Shown: piece after piece, positions 45,060 through 54,074 of the stretch | Layout: every line of letters begins with the position of its first letter | How positions within the stretch are numbered: the stretch's first letter is position 1 | Assembly (NCBI RefSeq): GCF_001643015.1 | Contig: NZ_CP015622.1 | Location: 199,358-263,357 of the forward strand | From: Corynebacterium crudilactis | Lineage (GTDB): Bacteria > Actinomycetota > Actinomycetes > Mycobacteriales > Mycobacteriaceae | Length of the DNA stretch: 64,000 nucleotides | Direction: 5' to 3' | Program-made: the position numbers and the translations under genes | Notes under the pieces: generated by a model | What the model was told of the DNA's origin: nothing | Databases searched by the model: none | What the model saw: the letters and a program-made list of their open reading frames with translations, nothing else

Positions 45060-46629
45060 CATTAAAGAAGGCTCGGCAGAATCACCGGGCGAAGTAATGG
45101 TCGTTGGAGACAGGCGAGAGTGGCGTCGACAAGCAACCGGCATCATTGCCGGCCTCGTCCTAGCCGCCCTGGTCTATCTTCTCTTCCCCTCGAACTCCGT
45201 GGAAACCGTCATGCAATCCAGTGGCGTCGATCCAGAAACTGAATACACCAACAACGCGATGCGTCTTACTGCTGCAGTCACAATCTTGATGGCAGTGTGG
45301 TGGATGACAGAAGCAATCCCACTAGCAGCAACCGCACTTATCCCGTTGGTTGCATTCCCTGCTTTTCAGGTCGTGGACTTTGGGAAGGCGGCAGCTCCGT
45401 ATGCCAACCCTACGATCTTCCTCTTCTTGGGCGGCTTTCTCATGGCACTTGGCCTGCAGAAATGGAACCTACACCGACGCATGGCTCTAGCGGTCGTGCT
45501 AGCTGTTGGTACTAAGCCAAAGCAATTGGTCTTGGGTTTTATGGTGGCAACTGGATTTTTGTCCATGTGGGTGTCTAACACTGCAACGGCCGTGGTTATG
45601 TTACCGATCGGTATGTCGGTACTGGCACTGACCGCTGAGACTGTGGGCGGAATGAAAAACCAAAAGAAATTCGCCACTGGACTCATGCTGTCCATTGCTT
45701 ATGCTGCTTCCATCGGTTCACTCGGCACCTTAATTGGCACGCCACCCAATGCCTTGCTTGCTGCGTATATGTCTGAATCGCATGATATCCACATCGGATT
45801 TGGTCAGTGGATGATTCTGGGTGTACCGATTGCTGTCGTCTTCACCATCATCGCGTGGCTTGTGTTGACCACCGTATTCAAGCCAGAAATGAAAGAAATC
45901 CCTGGCGGACGTGAACTGATCAAACGTGAAATCGCTGAAATGGGGCCGTGGACTGCACCTCAGGTCACAGTGGGTGTTATTTTTGCGGCAGCTGCACTGG
46001 CTTGGGTCTTCATTCCATTAACTCTAGATTGGACCGGTTCCCAGCTCTCTATCAATGACTCCCTCATTGGCATCGCTGCCGGCCTGCTGATGTTTATCGT
46101 TCCCGCTAACTTTAAAACCGGCGAACGCATTCTTGATTGGCGTACTGCAGGCGAACTTCCATGGGATGTTCTCTTGCTTTTTGGTGGCGGGCTTTCACTT
46201 TCTGCGATGTTTACCACCACGGGACTTTCCCTATGGATCGGTGAACTAGCTAAGGGACTTGATGCCCTTCCAATCTTCATTCTCATCTTCGCCATTGCTG
46301 TCCTGGTGTTGTTCCTGACCGAGTTCACCTCCAACACCGCAACAGCGGCAACCTTCCTGCCAATCATGGGTGGCGTCGCCGTAGGTATCGGACTGACCGC
46401 AGGTGGCGAGCAGAATGTTCTGCTGCTGACCATCCCAGTCGCACTGTCCGCAACCTGTGCGTTCATGCTTCCAGTGGCAACGCCTCCAAACGCGATTGCT
46501 TTCGGCTCCGGCTACATTAAGATCGGCGAAATGGTTAAGGGTGGTCTGTGGTTGAACATCATCGCAGTCATCCTCATTACGATTTTCACCTACTTCGTAG
46601 CGATCCCACTCTTTGGCATCATGCTTTAA
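45046..46629 (+). CDS. dccT: dicarboxylate:Na+ symporter DccT (DASS/SLC13)
   Basis: 527 residues with about twelve membrane helices and an inverted repeat architecture. Both Na+/substrate hairpins carry the SNTA motif (WVSNTATAVVMLPI near 180 and FTSNTATAATFLPI near 430), and the SLC13 signature near the end is LPVATPPNAIAFGSG. In C. glutamicum this locus encodes the transporter for succinate, fumarate and malate, which is silent in the wild type until promoter mutations raise it. The N-terminal cytoplasmic tail is about 25 residues. It is related to the cut transporter at 1-491. Confidence 0.9.
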   Translation: MSTPDIKEGSAESPGEVMVVGDRREWRRQATGIIAGLVLAALVYLLFPSNSVETVMQSSGVDPETEYTNNAMRLTAAVTILMAVWWMTEAIPLAATALIPLVAFPAFQVVDFGKAAAPYANPTIFLFLGGFLMALGLQKWNLHRRMALAVVLAVGTKPKQLVLGFMVATGFLSMWVSNTATAVVMLPIGMSVLALTAETVGGMKNQKKFATGLMLSIAYAASIGSLGTLIGTPPNALLAAYMSESHDIHIGFGQWMILGVPIAVVFTIIAWLVLTTVFKPEMKEIPGGRELIKREIAEMGPWTAPQVTVGVIFAAAALAWVFIPLTLDWTGSQLSINDSLIGIAAGLLMFIVPANFKTGERILDWRTAGELPWDVLLLFGGGLSLSAMFTTTGLSLWIGELAKGLDALPIFILIFAIAVLVLFLTEFTSNTATAATFLPIMGGVAVGIGLTAGGEQNVLLLTIPVALSATCAFMLPVATPPNAIAFGSGYIKIGEMVKGGLWLNIIAVILITIFTYFVAIPLFGIML

Positions 46630-46640
46630 AAGTTAACAGG

Positions 46641-46680
46641 CCCGCAGTGAACGTAAATGGCGTTGAACTGCGGGTTTGTT
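46641..46680 (+). terminator. dccT terminator
   Basis: Stem CCCGCAGT/ACTGCGGG with inner AACG/CGTT pairing, followed by TTTGTTGTT, 12 bases after the dccT stop. Confidence 0.65.
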
Positions 46681-46747
46681 GTTCTTCCTGAAGCTGTGTA
46701 AAGTAATCGTCGTTGCAGAGAACGCCACACGGTAAAAAATCTGCACT

Positions 46748-46820
46748 GCGCCCGTAGCTCAACGGATAGAGCATCTGACTACGGATCAGAAGGTTGGGGG
46801 TTCGAATCCCTCCGGGCGCA
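46748..46820 (+). tRNA. tRNA-Arg (anticodon ACG), copy 2
   Basis: Identical over all 73 bases to the copy at 42754-42826, and the match continues through CAA(A/G)TAAAACCCCAGG. The two copies flank mgtE and dccT as a direct repeat. Confidence 0.96.
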
Positions 46821-46825
46821 CAAAT

Positions 46826-46863
46826 AAAACCCCAGGTTGATTAAAAAGTCAGCCTGGGGTTTT
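46826..46863 (+). terminator. terminator of tRNA-Arg copy 2
   Basis: Stem AAAACCCCAGG/CCTGGGGTTTT with a 16-base loop. The stem base is shared with the copy 1 terminator; the loop side differs. Confidence 0.75.
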
Positions 46864-46892
46864 CGCGTGCGCCGGTGTGTACTTTGTGCACG

Positions 46893-46949
46893 TTCGACAC
46901 CAAGATTTCGGCAAAATGGTGGCCAAAATTAAGAAATCTTGGTGTCGAA
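46893..46949. repeat. perfect 17-bp inverted repeat downstream of tyrA
   Basis: TTCGACACCAAGATTTC (46893-46909) and its exact complement (46933-46949), with a 23-base centre. It is 40 bases beyond the tyrA stop and 30 beyond the tRNA terminator. No U-tract; it looks like a palindromic repeat element rather than a standard terminator. Confidence 0.8.
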
Positions 46950-46989
46950 TTCACATTAGGAATCGCCTGAGAATCATCAGCCGATAAAA

Positions 46990-48012
46990 CTAGAACACTT
47001 CGATCCGTGCGCCGAGGGTTTCAGCGTGGATGAGCTGCTTCTCCCAGTTTGGTGTGCCCGGGTGGAGACGGAGCACTGGCCTGGATGAGGTGATGGTAGG
47101 GCTAACGGATTCTTTGGCGCGTCGCTGGCCGGAGCGGGCTTCGTAGCGGATGCGGGATCGGTAGCCGTTGTCGGCAAGTTGCTCGATGCTTGGCTGTTCT
47201 GCGGTGAGGCCTTCGCGGGCTTCGTGGAGGATCGCCAGTGCTTCGTCGAGGGCTTTGACCAGTGGGCCGGCATTGCTTTCACACATGGCGCGGACGAGTT
47301 CTGGGTCGGTGCCTGCAACGCGGGTGGAGTCGCGGTAGCTGCCAGCGGCCAAAGAGAGAGACAGTGCGCCACCGTTGTCACCGACGATGGCGAGGGTTTC
47401 AGCCAGGATGTGTGTTAAATGAGACACTCGTGCTGCTGCTGCATCGTGTGGGCCAACTCGGGATGGGACAACTTCAGCGCCCACGGCGAGTGCCATTTGG
47501 ACGACGTCTTTCCAGATGCTGATCCAGGTGGAGTTGATGTCGGTGCCGTCGAAAAGCTGGTCGAAGGTGACCACCCATACTGCTCGTTTGAACAGTCCGT
47601 CCATGGATGCGCTCCAGCCGGAGTTGGCGGTGCCTGCCATGGGGTGGGATCCCACATAGCGGTGTTGCATGTTGCGGGCTTTTACTGCGTCGTAGACGGC
47701 GGTTTTTACGGATACGACGTCGGTGAAGCCGTTGTTTGGTGCGTGGGTGTGGATGGCGTCGAGAAGCGAATCGATTGCGGTCATGGGGACCGCGAGGACG
47801 ATGAGCGCATCTTCGGCGGCTGCACGCTGGAGGGTTGTTTCAAGATCGGCGGAAACGTCGAAGCCTTCGTCGACGGCTGATTTGGCGCCGGAGCGTGAGC
47901 GGTTGTAGCCGAAGACAGAGTGGTTGGCTGCATGGAGGTCGCGGAGGAGGGATCCGCCGATGAGGCCGAGGCCCAGGATGCATACTGGGCGGGAAATGTC
48001 TTTGGTAGTCAC
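46990..48012 (-). CDS. tyrA: prephenate dehydrogenase
   Basis: About 340 residues from the GTG at 48012 (VTTKDISRPVCILGLG); an in-frame extension to 48057 would cross the divergent gene start. NAD(P) motif GLGLIGGSLLRDL at 14-26, GSHPMAGTANSGW near 130 (substrate-binding His and Ser), and the helical dimer domain with RVSHLTHILAETLA. There is no C-terminal ACT domain visible beyond the core. It makes hydroxyphenylpyruvate or, acting on arogenate, tyrosine; the Pat aminotransferase gene lies 4.5 kb away. Start uncertain, as no strong ribosome site precedes it. Confidence 0.88.
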   Translation of the reverse strand: MTTKDISRPVCILGLGLIGGSLLRDLHAANHSVFGYNRSRSGAKSAVDEGFDVSADLETTLQRAAAEDALIVLAVPMTAIDSLLDAIHTHAPNNGFTDVVSVKTAVYDAVKARNMQHRYVGSHPMAGTANSGWSASMDGLFKRAVWVVTFDQLFDGTDINSTWISIWKDVVQMALAVGAEVVPSRVGPHDAAAARVSHLTHILAETLAIVGDNGGALSLSLAAGSYRDSTRVAGTDPELVRAMCESNAGPLVKALDEALAILHEAREGLTAEQPSIEQLADNGYRSRIRYEARSGQRRAKESVSPTITSSRPVLRLHPGTPNWEKQLIHAETLGARIEVF

Positions 48013-48049
48013 CTGACAAGTGTGGCACATACCTACTACGGTTATCTCT

Positions 48050-48544
48050 ATGAACACTGAAGAGGATGGCCTGAGCTTTGCAGTTACGGCTACCTTAGTT
48101 GAAGGTAAATGGCAGGTACGCGAGTTTGAGGATCACTTCTCCAAGCTCTCTACCTCTATTAATGCGGTTCGCTCGCTGCGTAGCGAGGGGCCGGCGTTTG
48201 CGCTGTTGTGCGTTGATGATGAATATTTTGTGATGGTGCGTCCCACCCCAAGTAGGGTATTCTTTTTCCTTTCGGATGCGCCGATGGCTGTCGACGATGA
48301 TTTCGCCGCCGCGGTGATGGATGAACTCGATGCGGATCTTCCAGATATCAACCCTGATGATTTGGACGACATCGATCCATGGCCAGAAGGTGATTTCGAT
48401 ATTTTGGCGGATTTGGGGCTGTCTGAGGAGGTTCTTTCCGTGATTTGCGATGACATGGATTTGGATCCTTCCGAACAATTGCTGCGCATCGCGGAAGAAC
48501 TCGGTTTTGATAATGATCTGGCTCGGGTGGTGGGATTCGACTAG
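48050..48544 (+). CDS. TadA-associated protein
   Basis: 164 residues from the ATG at 48050. Very acidic: LSFAVTATLVEGKWQVREFE at the start, LRSEGPAFALLCVDDEYFV, then runs of Asp (NPDDLDDIDPWPEGDFD). It matches the actinobacterial family always found beside tadA (tRNA adenosine deaminase-associated protein). Its molecular role is not established. The stop shares one base with the tadA GTG. It is divergent from tyrA, 37 bases apart. Confidence 0.82.
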   Translation: MNTEEDGLSFAVTATLVEGKWQVREFEDHFSKLSTSINAVRSLRSEGPAFALLCVDDEYFVMVRPTPSRVFFFLSDAPMAVDDDFAAAVMDELDADLPDINPDDLDDIDPWPEGDFDILADLGLSEEVLSVICDDMDLDPSEQLLRIAEELGFDNDLARVVGFD

Positions 48545-49023
48545 TGGGCGTTTTACCTGTGCAGGCGCGCATCAAAGACGATGAGCGCCGCATGCGCCAT
48601 GCTTTGGATATTGCTCGCCAAACCCCTGAGGGGGACGTTCCCGTTGGCGCCGTCATTTACGCGCCGACCGGGGAGATCCTGGCGACCGCAACGAACCGTC
48701 GAGAAGCAGACCGCGATCCCACGGCCCACGCCGAAATTATTGCTTTACGACGAGCCGCCCGCCGTTTTTCCGACGGCTGGCGACTGAGTGACTGCACCGC
48801 GGTGGTCACTTTAGAGCCCTGCAGCATGTGCGCTGGTGCTCTAGTAGGCGCCCGAATTGGGCGCATCGTCTTTGGCGCTTTTGAGCCGCGCACCGGTGCC
48901 TGCGGATCGGTATTTGACGTGGTCAGAGACCCTGCTGTGCTTCATAAAGTGGAAGTTAGCGGAGGGATTCTAGAGCCGGAATGTGCCGAACTTATGACCG
49001 AATTTTTTGGCCAACACCGATAA
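48544..49023 (+). CDS. tadA: tRNA-specific adenosine deaminase
   Basis: 159 residues from a GTG that overlaps the previous stop. Zinc deaminase motifs: HAE with His62 and the proton-shuttling Glu64, and PCSMC with Cys93 and Cys96. It converts A34 to inosine in tRNA-Arg(ACG), two identical copies of which lie within 6 kb. The N-terminal 20 residues precede the usual core, so an internal start (ATG near Met17) is possible. Confidence 0.92.
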   Translation: MGVLPVQARIKDDERRMRHALDIARQTPEGDVPVGAVIYAPTGEILATATNRREADRDPTAHAEIIALRRAARRFSDGWRLSDCTAVVTLEPCSMCAGALVGARIGRIVFGAFEPRTGACGSVFDVVRDPAVLHKVEVSGGILEPECAELMTEFFGQHR

Positions 49024-49124
49024 CGAGTTCATATCGGTTGTATTAACAAGAAAGCGATTTGCTCAGCATGCTCCTAGGCTGGGGTCATCAAAGTCTGAAC
49101 CCCTACTTAGGAGATGAGCAACAC

Positions 49125-49328
49125 ATGAGCGATTTTTCCAACAAGGCAGAAGATCTCGCCGGCAAAGCTAAAGAAGGCTTCGGCGAGGCAACCAACAATG
49201 AGTCTCTTGCAGATGAGGGTCGTGCAGATCAGGCAAAGTCAGACATCAAGGATGCTGTAGAAAACGCCGGTGAGAAGGTCAAGGACGCAGCTAACAAGGT
49301 TCTGGGTTCCTTCAAGAAAGACGACTAA
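49125..49328 (+). CDS. CsbD-family stress-response protein
   Basis: 67 residues: DFSNKAEDLAGKAKEGFGEA, then DEGRADQAKSDIKDAVEN and a Lys/Ala-rich end. The repeated KA-x-DLAGKAKEG pattern and composition mark the CsbD family of small, highly charged, probably disordered stress proteins. AGGAGATGAGCAACACATG provides a strong ribosome site. The longer frame from 49059 has no such site. Single gene before tRNA-Ser(CGA). Confidence 0.88.
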   Translation: MSDFSNKAEDLAGKAKEGFGEATNNESLADEGRADQAKSDIKDAVENAGEKVKDAANKVLGSFKKDD

Positions 49329-49437
49329 TTTTCATCATGGGCGCTGGGGTTATCGTTAGATTCCTGAATTAGCGTCTATCCTTTTGGCCGCATTATGGAT
49401 TTGTTTGGTGCGTCACCGTTCCGATACACTGATTCGC

Positions 49438-49528
49438 GGTGGCGTGTCCGAGCGGCCGAAGGTCTTCGCCTCGAAAGCGAATGTTGGGCAAACCCCAACC
49501 GGGGGTTCAAATCCCCCCGCCACCGCCA
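49438..49528 (+). tRNA. tRNA-Ser (anticodon CGA)
   Basis: Acceptor GGTGGCG/CGCCACC, anticodon arm TTCGC-CTCGAAA-GCGAA giving CGA, long variable arm, T-loop TTCAAAT. Unlike the other tRNAs in the window, the 3' CCA is encoded (49526-49528). Confidence 0.95.
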
Positions 49529-49534
49529 GTTGTT

Positions 49535-49581
49535 AAAACCGGGTCTGAAAGTAGCTAAAACTACTTGAAGATCCGGTTTTT
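49535..49581 (+). terminator. terminator of tRNA-Ser(CGA)
   Basis: Outer stem AAAACCGGGTCT/AGATCCGGTTTT with one G-U pair and inner AAGTAG/CTACTT, ending in TTTTT. Confidence 0.75.
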
Positions 49582-49985
49582 CATATTCTTCAACCTGACT
49601 TTTAAAACTATTGCTCGGTTTCCTTAAGTGTCAGGCCCTTGGCGCTGGTGTTGAGCAATCTGGTTGGGGCAACTTCCATACACTGTCGTGTTTGACCAAA
49701 TCCATAGGTGAGCCATCAGGTGCTTTGGTCTCTATGCGAAGTGAGGCTAAAAACCTGCTTTCAGAGTGTGAGAAAGTGGCCCCACAGAATCGCGTTTAAG
49801 GCCCTGTGGGGCCTCAAACGATATTAAGCGCACCTTCTTAAAATTCAACTGCTTAAACGGCCCATAAAAGGTGTCGTCTGTAAAATCTGCGTTGGTCTGC
49901 TTTGAGGGACTAAATAAAAATTATGAAAGTTAAGGGTTCTTCAGCTTCCTGAGAAAACTGCATGCATCCCCATTATTCTCAGGCT
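49582..49985. other. gene-free stretch with one GC-rich hairpin
   Basis: No convincing gene; a 62-codon GTG frame at 49611-49799 lacks a ribosome site and known features. GGCCCCACAG (49778-49787) pairs with CTGTGGGGCC (49804-49813), a possible terminator or palindromic element. Confidence 0.45.
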
Positions 49986-50321
49986 ATGAGTATTCCGATC
50001 TTTTATGCAATTGCTGTCTCTGTGTTGGTTGGTGTTTCTATTCTGCGGAAACAGTCGGGGCCAGAGCGGGTATTTCCGTGGTTTTGGGTATTTTTCCCGC
50101 TTCTCTTGGCCTCGATTGCTGGCCTATTCGCAGAGATTAAAGCGCTGAGCTATGTCCCATATGGCTGGACTATGAGCGATCCAGCTATATACAGCGATGA
50201 GGTTCAGCCAGACTTTTTCACTTCTTATAACACCTCAGCAATGCTGCTTGTGGTTTATGTTGTGACACTTGTGGTGGGCGTCATTGGTTCTGTGTGGTCG
50301 TGGAAGAAGCAGCGTATCTAA
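49986..50321 (+). CDS. small membrane protein of unknown function
   Basis: 111 residues from the ATG at 49986: a first helix IPIFYAIAVSVLVGVSIL, a second FPWFWVFFPLLLASIAGLFAEI, a 50-residue extracytoplasmic loop with several Tyr, and a third helix AMLLVVYVVTLVVGVIGSVW with a basic tail. It is 82 bases ahead of the MmpL gene on the same strand and may be its accessory. Family not recognised. Confidence 0.6.
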   Translation: MSIPIFYAIAVSVLVGVSILRKQSGPERVFPWFWVFFPLLLASIAGLFAEIKALSYVPYGWTMSDPAIYSDEVQPDFFTSYNTSAMLLVVYVVTLVVGVIGSVWSWKKQRI

Positions 50322-50403
50322 ACAATTTTTCGGGGATTGGCAGCAACCACGGGTAAGTTGGTGGGGCGTAAAAAATTAGTACATTCAGAGGAGAAGCAAC
50401 CCC

Positions 50404-52809
50404 GTGGCAAAACTGCTGTTTAGGTTGGGGCGATGGTCTTATAATCGCAAATGGATTGTGATTTCGGCGTGGCTGCTTATTTTGGCTATTGTCGGTGGAC
50501 TCGCGCTCACGATGCAAAAGGGTTTTAGCAATACCTTCACCATCGATGACACTCCGTCGATTGATGCCACGAAGTCTCTGGTGGAAAATTTTCCGGATCA
50601 GACTAACCCCGTCACGGCTGCTGGAGTCAATCTGGTTTTTCAAGCGTCTGAAGGTTTAACGCTTGAAGATCCACAAATGATCACTGCAATCGATGCGGTG
50701 GTGGATCATATTGAAACTAATCTTGATGATTTTGGTGGGGGAGAGCGTTTCGGCAACCCTGCAGTGATCTCTGCGGATTTAGAGACCATGGTTATCGATC
50801 AGATGACCAGCATGGGATTGCCGGAGGATACCGCGAGGAAAGATGCGGCCAATCTGGCGATTTTGAGCGAAGATAAAACAATTGCTTATACCAGTTTCGA
50901 TATTGATGTTGACGGTCCAGAGTCTGTCGAAGAGCGCCACCGCGATGTCATCAATGAAGCCATGGCTATTGGTGAAGATCTTGGCGTTCGGGTGGAGGCC
51001 GGCGGTGCTGCTTTCGGTGATCCGATTCAGATCAAAACAACCAGTGAAGTTATTGGCATCGGTATTGCCTTCATTGTTTTGATTTTCACCTTCGGTTCCC
51101 TCATTGCTGCTGGTTTGCCTCTGCTCACTGCTGTGATTGGCGTGGGTATTGGTGCTTTGGCCATCGTATTGGCCACTGCATTCACAGAGCTCAACAATGT
51201 CACTCCAGTGCTGGCTGTGATGATTGGTTTGGCCGTGGGTATTGACTATGCGCTGTTTATTTTGTCGCGTTATCGAGCCGAATATAAGCGGATGCCTCGA
51301 GCGGATGCTGCGGGAATGGCTGTGGGTACTGCGGGTAGTGCCGTGGTTTTTGCTGGCGCGACAGTAATCATTGCGCTGGTGGCTCTGGCAATCGCCGATA
51401 TTGGCTTCCTCACTGCGATGGGTATTTCCGCTGCCTTTACCGTGTTTGTTTCCGTTCTGATTGCCTTGACGTTCATTCCGGCGTTGCTTGGTGCTTTGGG
51501 TGGGCGTGCGTTCAAGGGCAAGATTCCTGGCATTGGTGGAAATCCCACGCCAAAGGGCACCTGGGAGCAGGCGCTGAATCGTCGATCAAAGGGCCGTACC
51601 TGGGTGCAGTTTGTGCAGAAGGTACCTGGTCTTGTGGTGGCTGTCGTGGTGCTGGGACTTGGTGCTTTGACTATTCCAGCGATGAACCTGGAGCTTTCTT
51701 TGCCTTCGGATTCCACCTCCAATTTGGATACCACGCAGCGTCAATCAGCTGATTTGATGGAACAAGGTTTCGGCGCGGGCGTGAATGCACCGTTGCTTGT
51801 TATCGTCGATGCTCATGACGTGAACCCGGATGCCCTTGCTCTGCAGCCACTCGTGGAGGCGCAGAAGCCAGCTGAAGGTGACTTTGATCGTGAGGCGGCT
51901 GCTCGTTTTGCCACCTACATGTATGTCACGCAGACCTATAATTCCAATATTGATGTGAAGAACGCCCAGATTATTGGTGTGAATGGTGATGCAACTGCAG
52001 CCCAAATTTTGGTGACGCCATATACCGGTCCTGCGGATCCTGCGACCACTGAATTGATGCATGTGATGCGTGCACAGGAAACGCAGATTGAAGATGCCAC
52101 CGGAGTTGCTCTGGGTACTACAGGACTGACTGCGGTGCAGCTAGACATCACGGAACAGCTAGAAGATGCGATGCCTATCTACTTGGCTGTGGTTGTTGGT
52201 TTGGCTATTTTCCTGCTGATTTTGGTTTTCCGTTCTTTGCTGGTGCCGCTTGTGGCTGGTTTGGGATTCTTGCTGTCTGTGGGTGCTGCTTTCGGCGCCA
52301 CAGTGTTGTTCTGGCAGGAGGGTTTCGGCGGTTTTGTGAATACTCCTGGTCCGCTAATTTCCTTCATGCCGATCTTCCTCATTGGCGTGACTTTTGGTTT
52401 GGCAATGGATTACCAAGTCTTCCTGGTGACGCGTATGCGTGAGCATTACACCCACCACAATGGCAAGGGGCAGCCAGGTTCTAAGTACAGCGCGGTGGAT
52501 CAATCGGTGATTGAGGGCTTTACCCAAGGCTCTCGCGTGGTCACTGCAGCTGCGTTGATTATGATTGCGGTATTCGTGGCGTTTATTGATCAGCCGTTGC
52601 CGTTTATTAAGATCTTCGGTTTCGCGCTGGGCGTGGGCGTGTTCTTTGATGCGTTCTTCATTCGCATGGGTCTTGTTCCGGCGTCGATGTTCTTGATGGG
52701 CCGTGCCACATGGTGGATGCCAAAGTGGTTGGATCGTCTGCTGCCAAGTTTAGATATTGAGGGCACAGCTTTAGAGAAGGAATGGGAGGAGAAGCAGGCT
52801 GCGCATTAG
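50404..52809 (+). CDS. MmpL-family RND transporter (probably CmpL1)
   Basis: 801 residues from a GTG (VAKLLFRLGRWSYNRKWIVI), with GGAGAAGCAACCCC upstream. Two RND repeats are present: a first helix, a periplasmic loop, then five helices, each repeat with the proton-relay GLAVGIDYALFILSRYR-type motif (GLAVGIDYALF near 280 and GVTFGLAMDYQVF near 660). The extended cytoplasmic tail of mycobacterial MmpL3 is absent. Corynebacterial MmpL proteins export trehalose monomycolate; from gene order next to tgt and tyrA this is likely the C. glutamicum CmpL1, but the substrate is inferred. Confidence 0.88.
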   Translation: MAKLLFRLGRWSYNRKWIVISAWLLILAIVGGLALTMQKGFSNTFTIDDTPSIDATKSLVENFPDQTNPVTAAGVNLVFQASEGLTLEDPQMITAIDAVVDHIETNLDDFGGGERFGNPAVISADLETMVIDQMTSMGLPEDTARKDAANLAILSEDKTIAYTSFDIDVDGPESVEERHRDVINEAMAIGEDLGVRVEAGGAAFGDPIQIKTTSEVIGIGIAFIVLIFTFGSLIAAGLPLLTAVIGVGIGALAIVLATAFTELNNVTPVLAVMIGLAVGIDYALFILSRYRAEYKRMPRADAAGMAVGTAGSAVVFAGATVIIALVALAIADIGFLTAMGISAAFTVFVSVLIALTFIPALLGALGGRAFKGKIPGIGGNPTPKGTWEQALNRRSKGRTWVQFVQKVPGLVVAVVVLGLGALTIPAMNLELSLPSDSTSNLDTTQRQSADLMEQGFGAGVNAPLLVIVDAHDVNPDALALQPLVEAQKPAEGDFDREAAARFATYMYVTQTYNSNIDVKNAQIIGVNGDATAAQILVTPYTGPADPATTELMHVMRAQETQIEDATGVALGTTGLTAVQLDITEQLEDAMPIYLAVVVGLAIFLLILVFRSLLVPLVAGLGFLLSVGAAFGATVLFWQEGFGGFVNTPGPLISFMPIFLIGVTFGLAMDYQVFLVTRMREHYTHHNGKGQPGSKYSAVDQSVIEGFTQGSRVVTAAALIMIAVFVAFIDQPLPFIKIFGFALGVGVFFDAFFIRMGLVPASMFLMGRATWWMPKWLDRLLPSLDIEGTALEKEWEEKQAAH

Positions 52810-52820
52810 ACTTAGGTTTC

Positions 52821-54074
52821 ATGTCAGACCTCTCCTTCACGCTAAACAATAGGCTTCCCGATCAGGGCCCCGGCAAGCATGGTCGCACGGGTGTTATTCA
52901 TACACCTCATGGTGATATTGCAACGCCTGCGTTCATTCCAGTGGCTACTAAAGCCACTGTGAAAACGCTGACTCCGGAACAGATCCGTGAGACCGGCGCT
53001 CAGGCTATTTTGTCCAATGCTTATCACCTTTACCTGCAGCCAGGTCCAGATATTGTGGATGAGGCTGGTGGCGTGTCCAAGTTTGAAAACTGGAACGGCC
53101 CAACCTACACCGATTCCGGTGGATTCCAAGTGATGAGCTTGGGCTCGGGCTTCAAGAAAGTGCTGGCCATGGACACCACCAACTTGACGCGCAATGACAT
53201 CAAGGCGGCTAAAAAAGAGCGCATGGCGCTTGTCGACGACGACGGCGTGGATTTCAAATCAGTAATCGATGGCTCTAAGCACCGTTTCACCCCAGAGGTC
53301 TCGATGCAGATCCAGCACCAATTGGGCGCGGATATTATCTTTGCGTTCGATGAGCTGACTACTTTGATTGATACCTATGATTACCAGGTTGAATCTGTGG
53401 AAAGGACCCGTCGTTGGGCGCAGCGCTGCTTGCTGGAGCATGAGCGTTTGACCCAGGAACGTGTGGGCAAGCCACTGCAGTCCCTGTGGGGCGTGGTGCA
53501 GGGCGCACAGTTTGAAGATTTGCGTCGACAAGCAGTGCAAGGCTTGTTAGATCTAGACCGCAAGGCTGCTGATGAAGGCCGACGTGGCTTTGGTGGTTTC
53601 GGCATTGGTGGCGCCCTGGAGAAGGAGAACCTGGGCACCATCGTGGGTTGGGTGTGCGATGAGCTGCCTGATGAGAAGCCACGCCACCTGCTGGGTATTT
53701 CTGAGCCGGATGATCTGTTCGTGGCGATTGAAGCTGGCGCGGATACCTTTGACTGCGTTGCGCCAACCCGTTTGGGCAGGCGCGGAGGCGTGTACACCTT
53801 GGATGGGCGTATGAACCTGACGGGTGCGCGCTTCAAGCGAGATTTCGCCGGTATTGATGAAGAAGTGGGCGGCTACGCCAGCGAGAACTATTCCCGTGCG
53901 TATATCCACCACTTGCTCAAGGCCAAGGAATTTTTGGCAGGCACGTTGTGCACCATGCACAACCTGCACTTCATGATCACATTGGTGGATAAGATCCGCG
54001 CCAGCATCGATGATGGCACCTATTATGAATTCAAAGAAGAGTTCTTGGGCCGTTATTACGCACCGAAGATTTAG
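52821..54074 (+). CDS. tgt: tRNA-guanine transglycosylase (Tgt), atypical
   Basis: 417 residues from the ATG at 52821. The TIM-barrel residues for base exchange at G34 are present: Asp98 in TDSGGFQVMS, Asp177 in FDELTT and the nucleophile Asp311 in FDCVAPTR. The zinc site is not: where bacterial enzymes have C-x-C-x2-C the sequence is EEVGGYASEN (347-356), although the distant His380 remains. Pocket residues also differ (Leu179 for the usual Cys, Glu267 for Val in the GGLAVG region, here GGALEK). It may use a different queuine-type base. A transporter of the queuosine-precursor family converges on it with a 4-base overlap. Confidence 0.9.
   Translation: MSDLSFTLNNRLPDQGPGKHGRTGVIHTPHGDIATPAFIPVATKATVKTLTPEQIRETGAQAILSNAYHLYLQPGPDIVDEAGGVSKFENWNGPTYTDSGGFQVMSLGSGFKKVLAMDTTNLTRNDIKAAKKERMALVDDDGVDFKSVIDGSKHRFTPEVSMQIQHQLGADIIFAFDELTTLIDTYDYQVESVERTRRWAQRCLLEHERLTQERVGKPLQSLWGVVQGAQFEDLRRQAVQGLLDLDRKAADEGRRGFGGFGIGGALEKENLGTIVGWVCDELPDEKPRHLLGISEPDDLFVAIEAGADTFDCVAPTRLGRRGGVYTLDGRMNLTGARFKRDFAGIDEEVGGYASENYSRAYIHHLLKAKEFLAGTLCTMHNLHFMITLVDKIRASIDDGTYYEFKEEFLGRYYAPKI

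Noticed and set aside
49611..49799. 62-codon GTG ORF after tRNA-Ser(CGA)
   Set aside because: No ribosome site, odd composition, and it ends within a hairpin; no feature supports translation.
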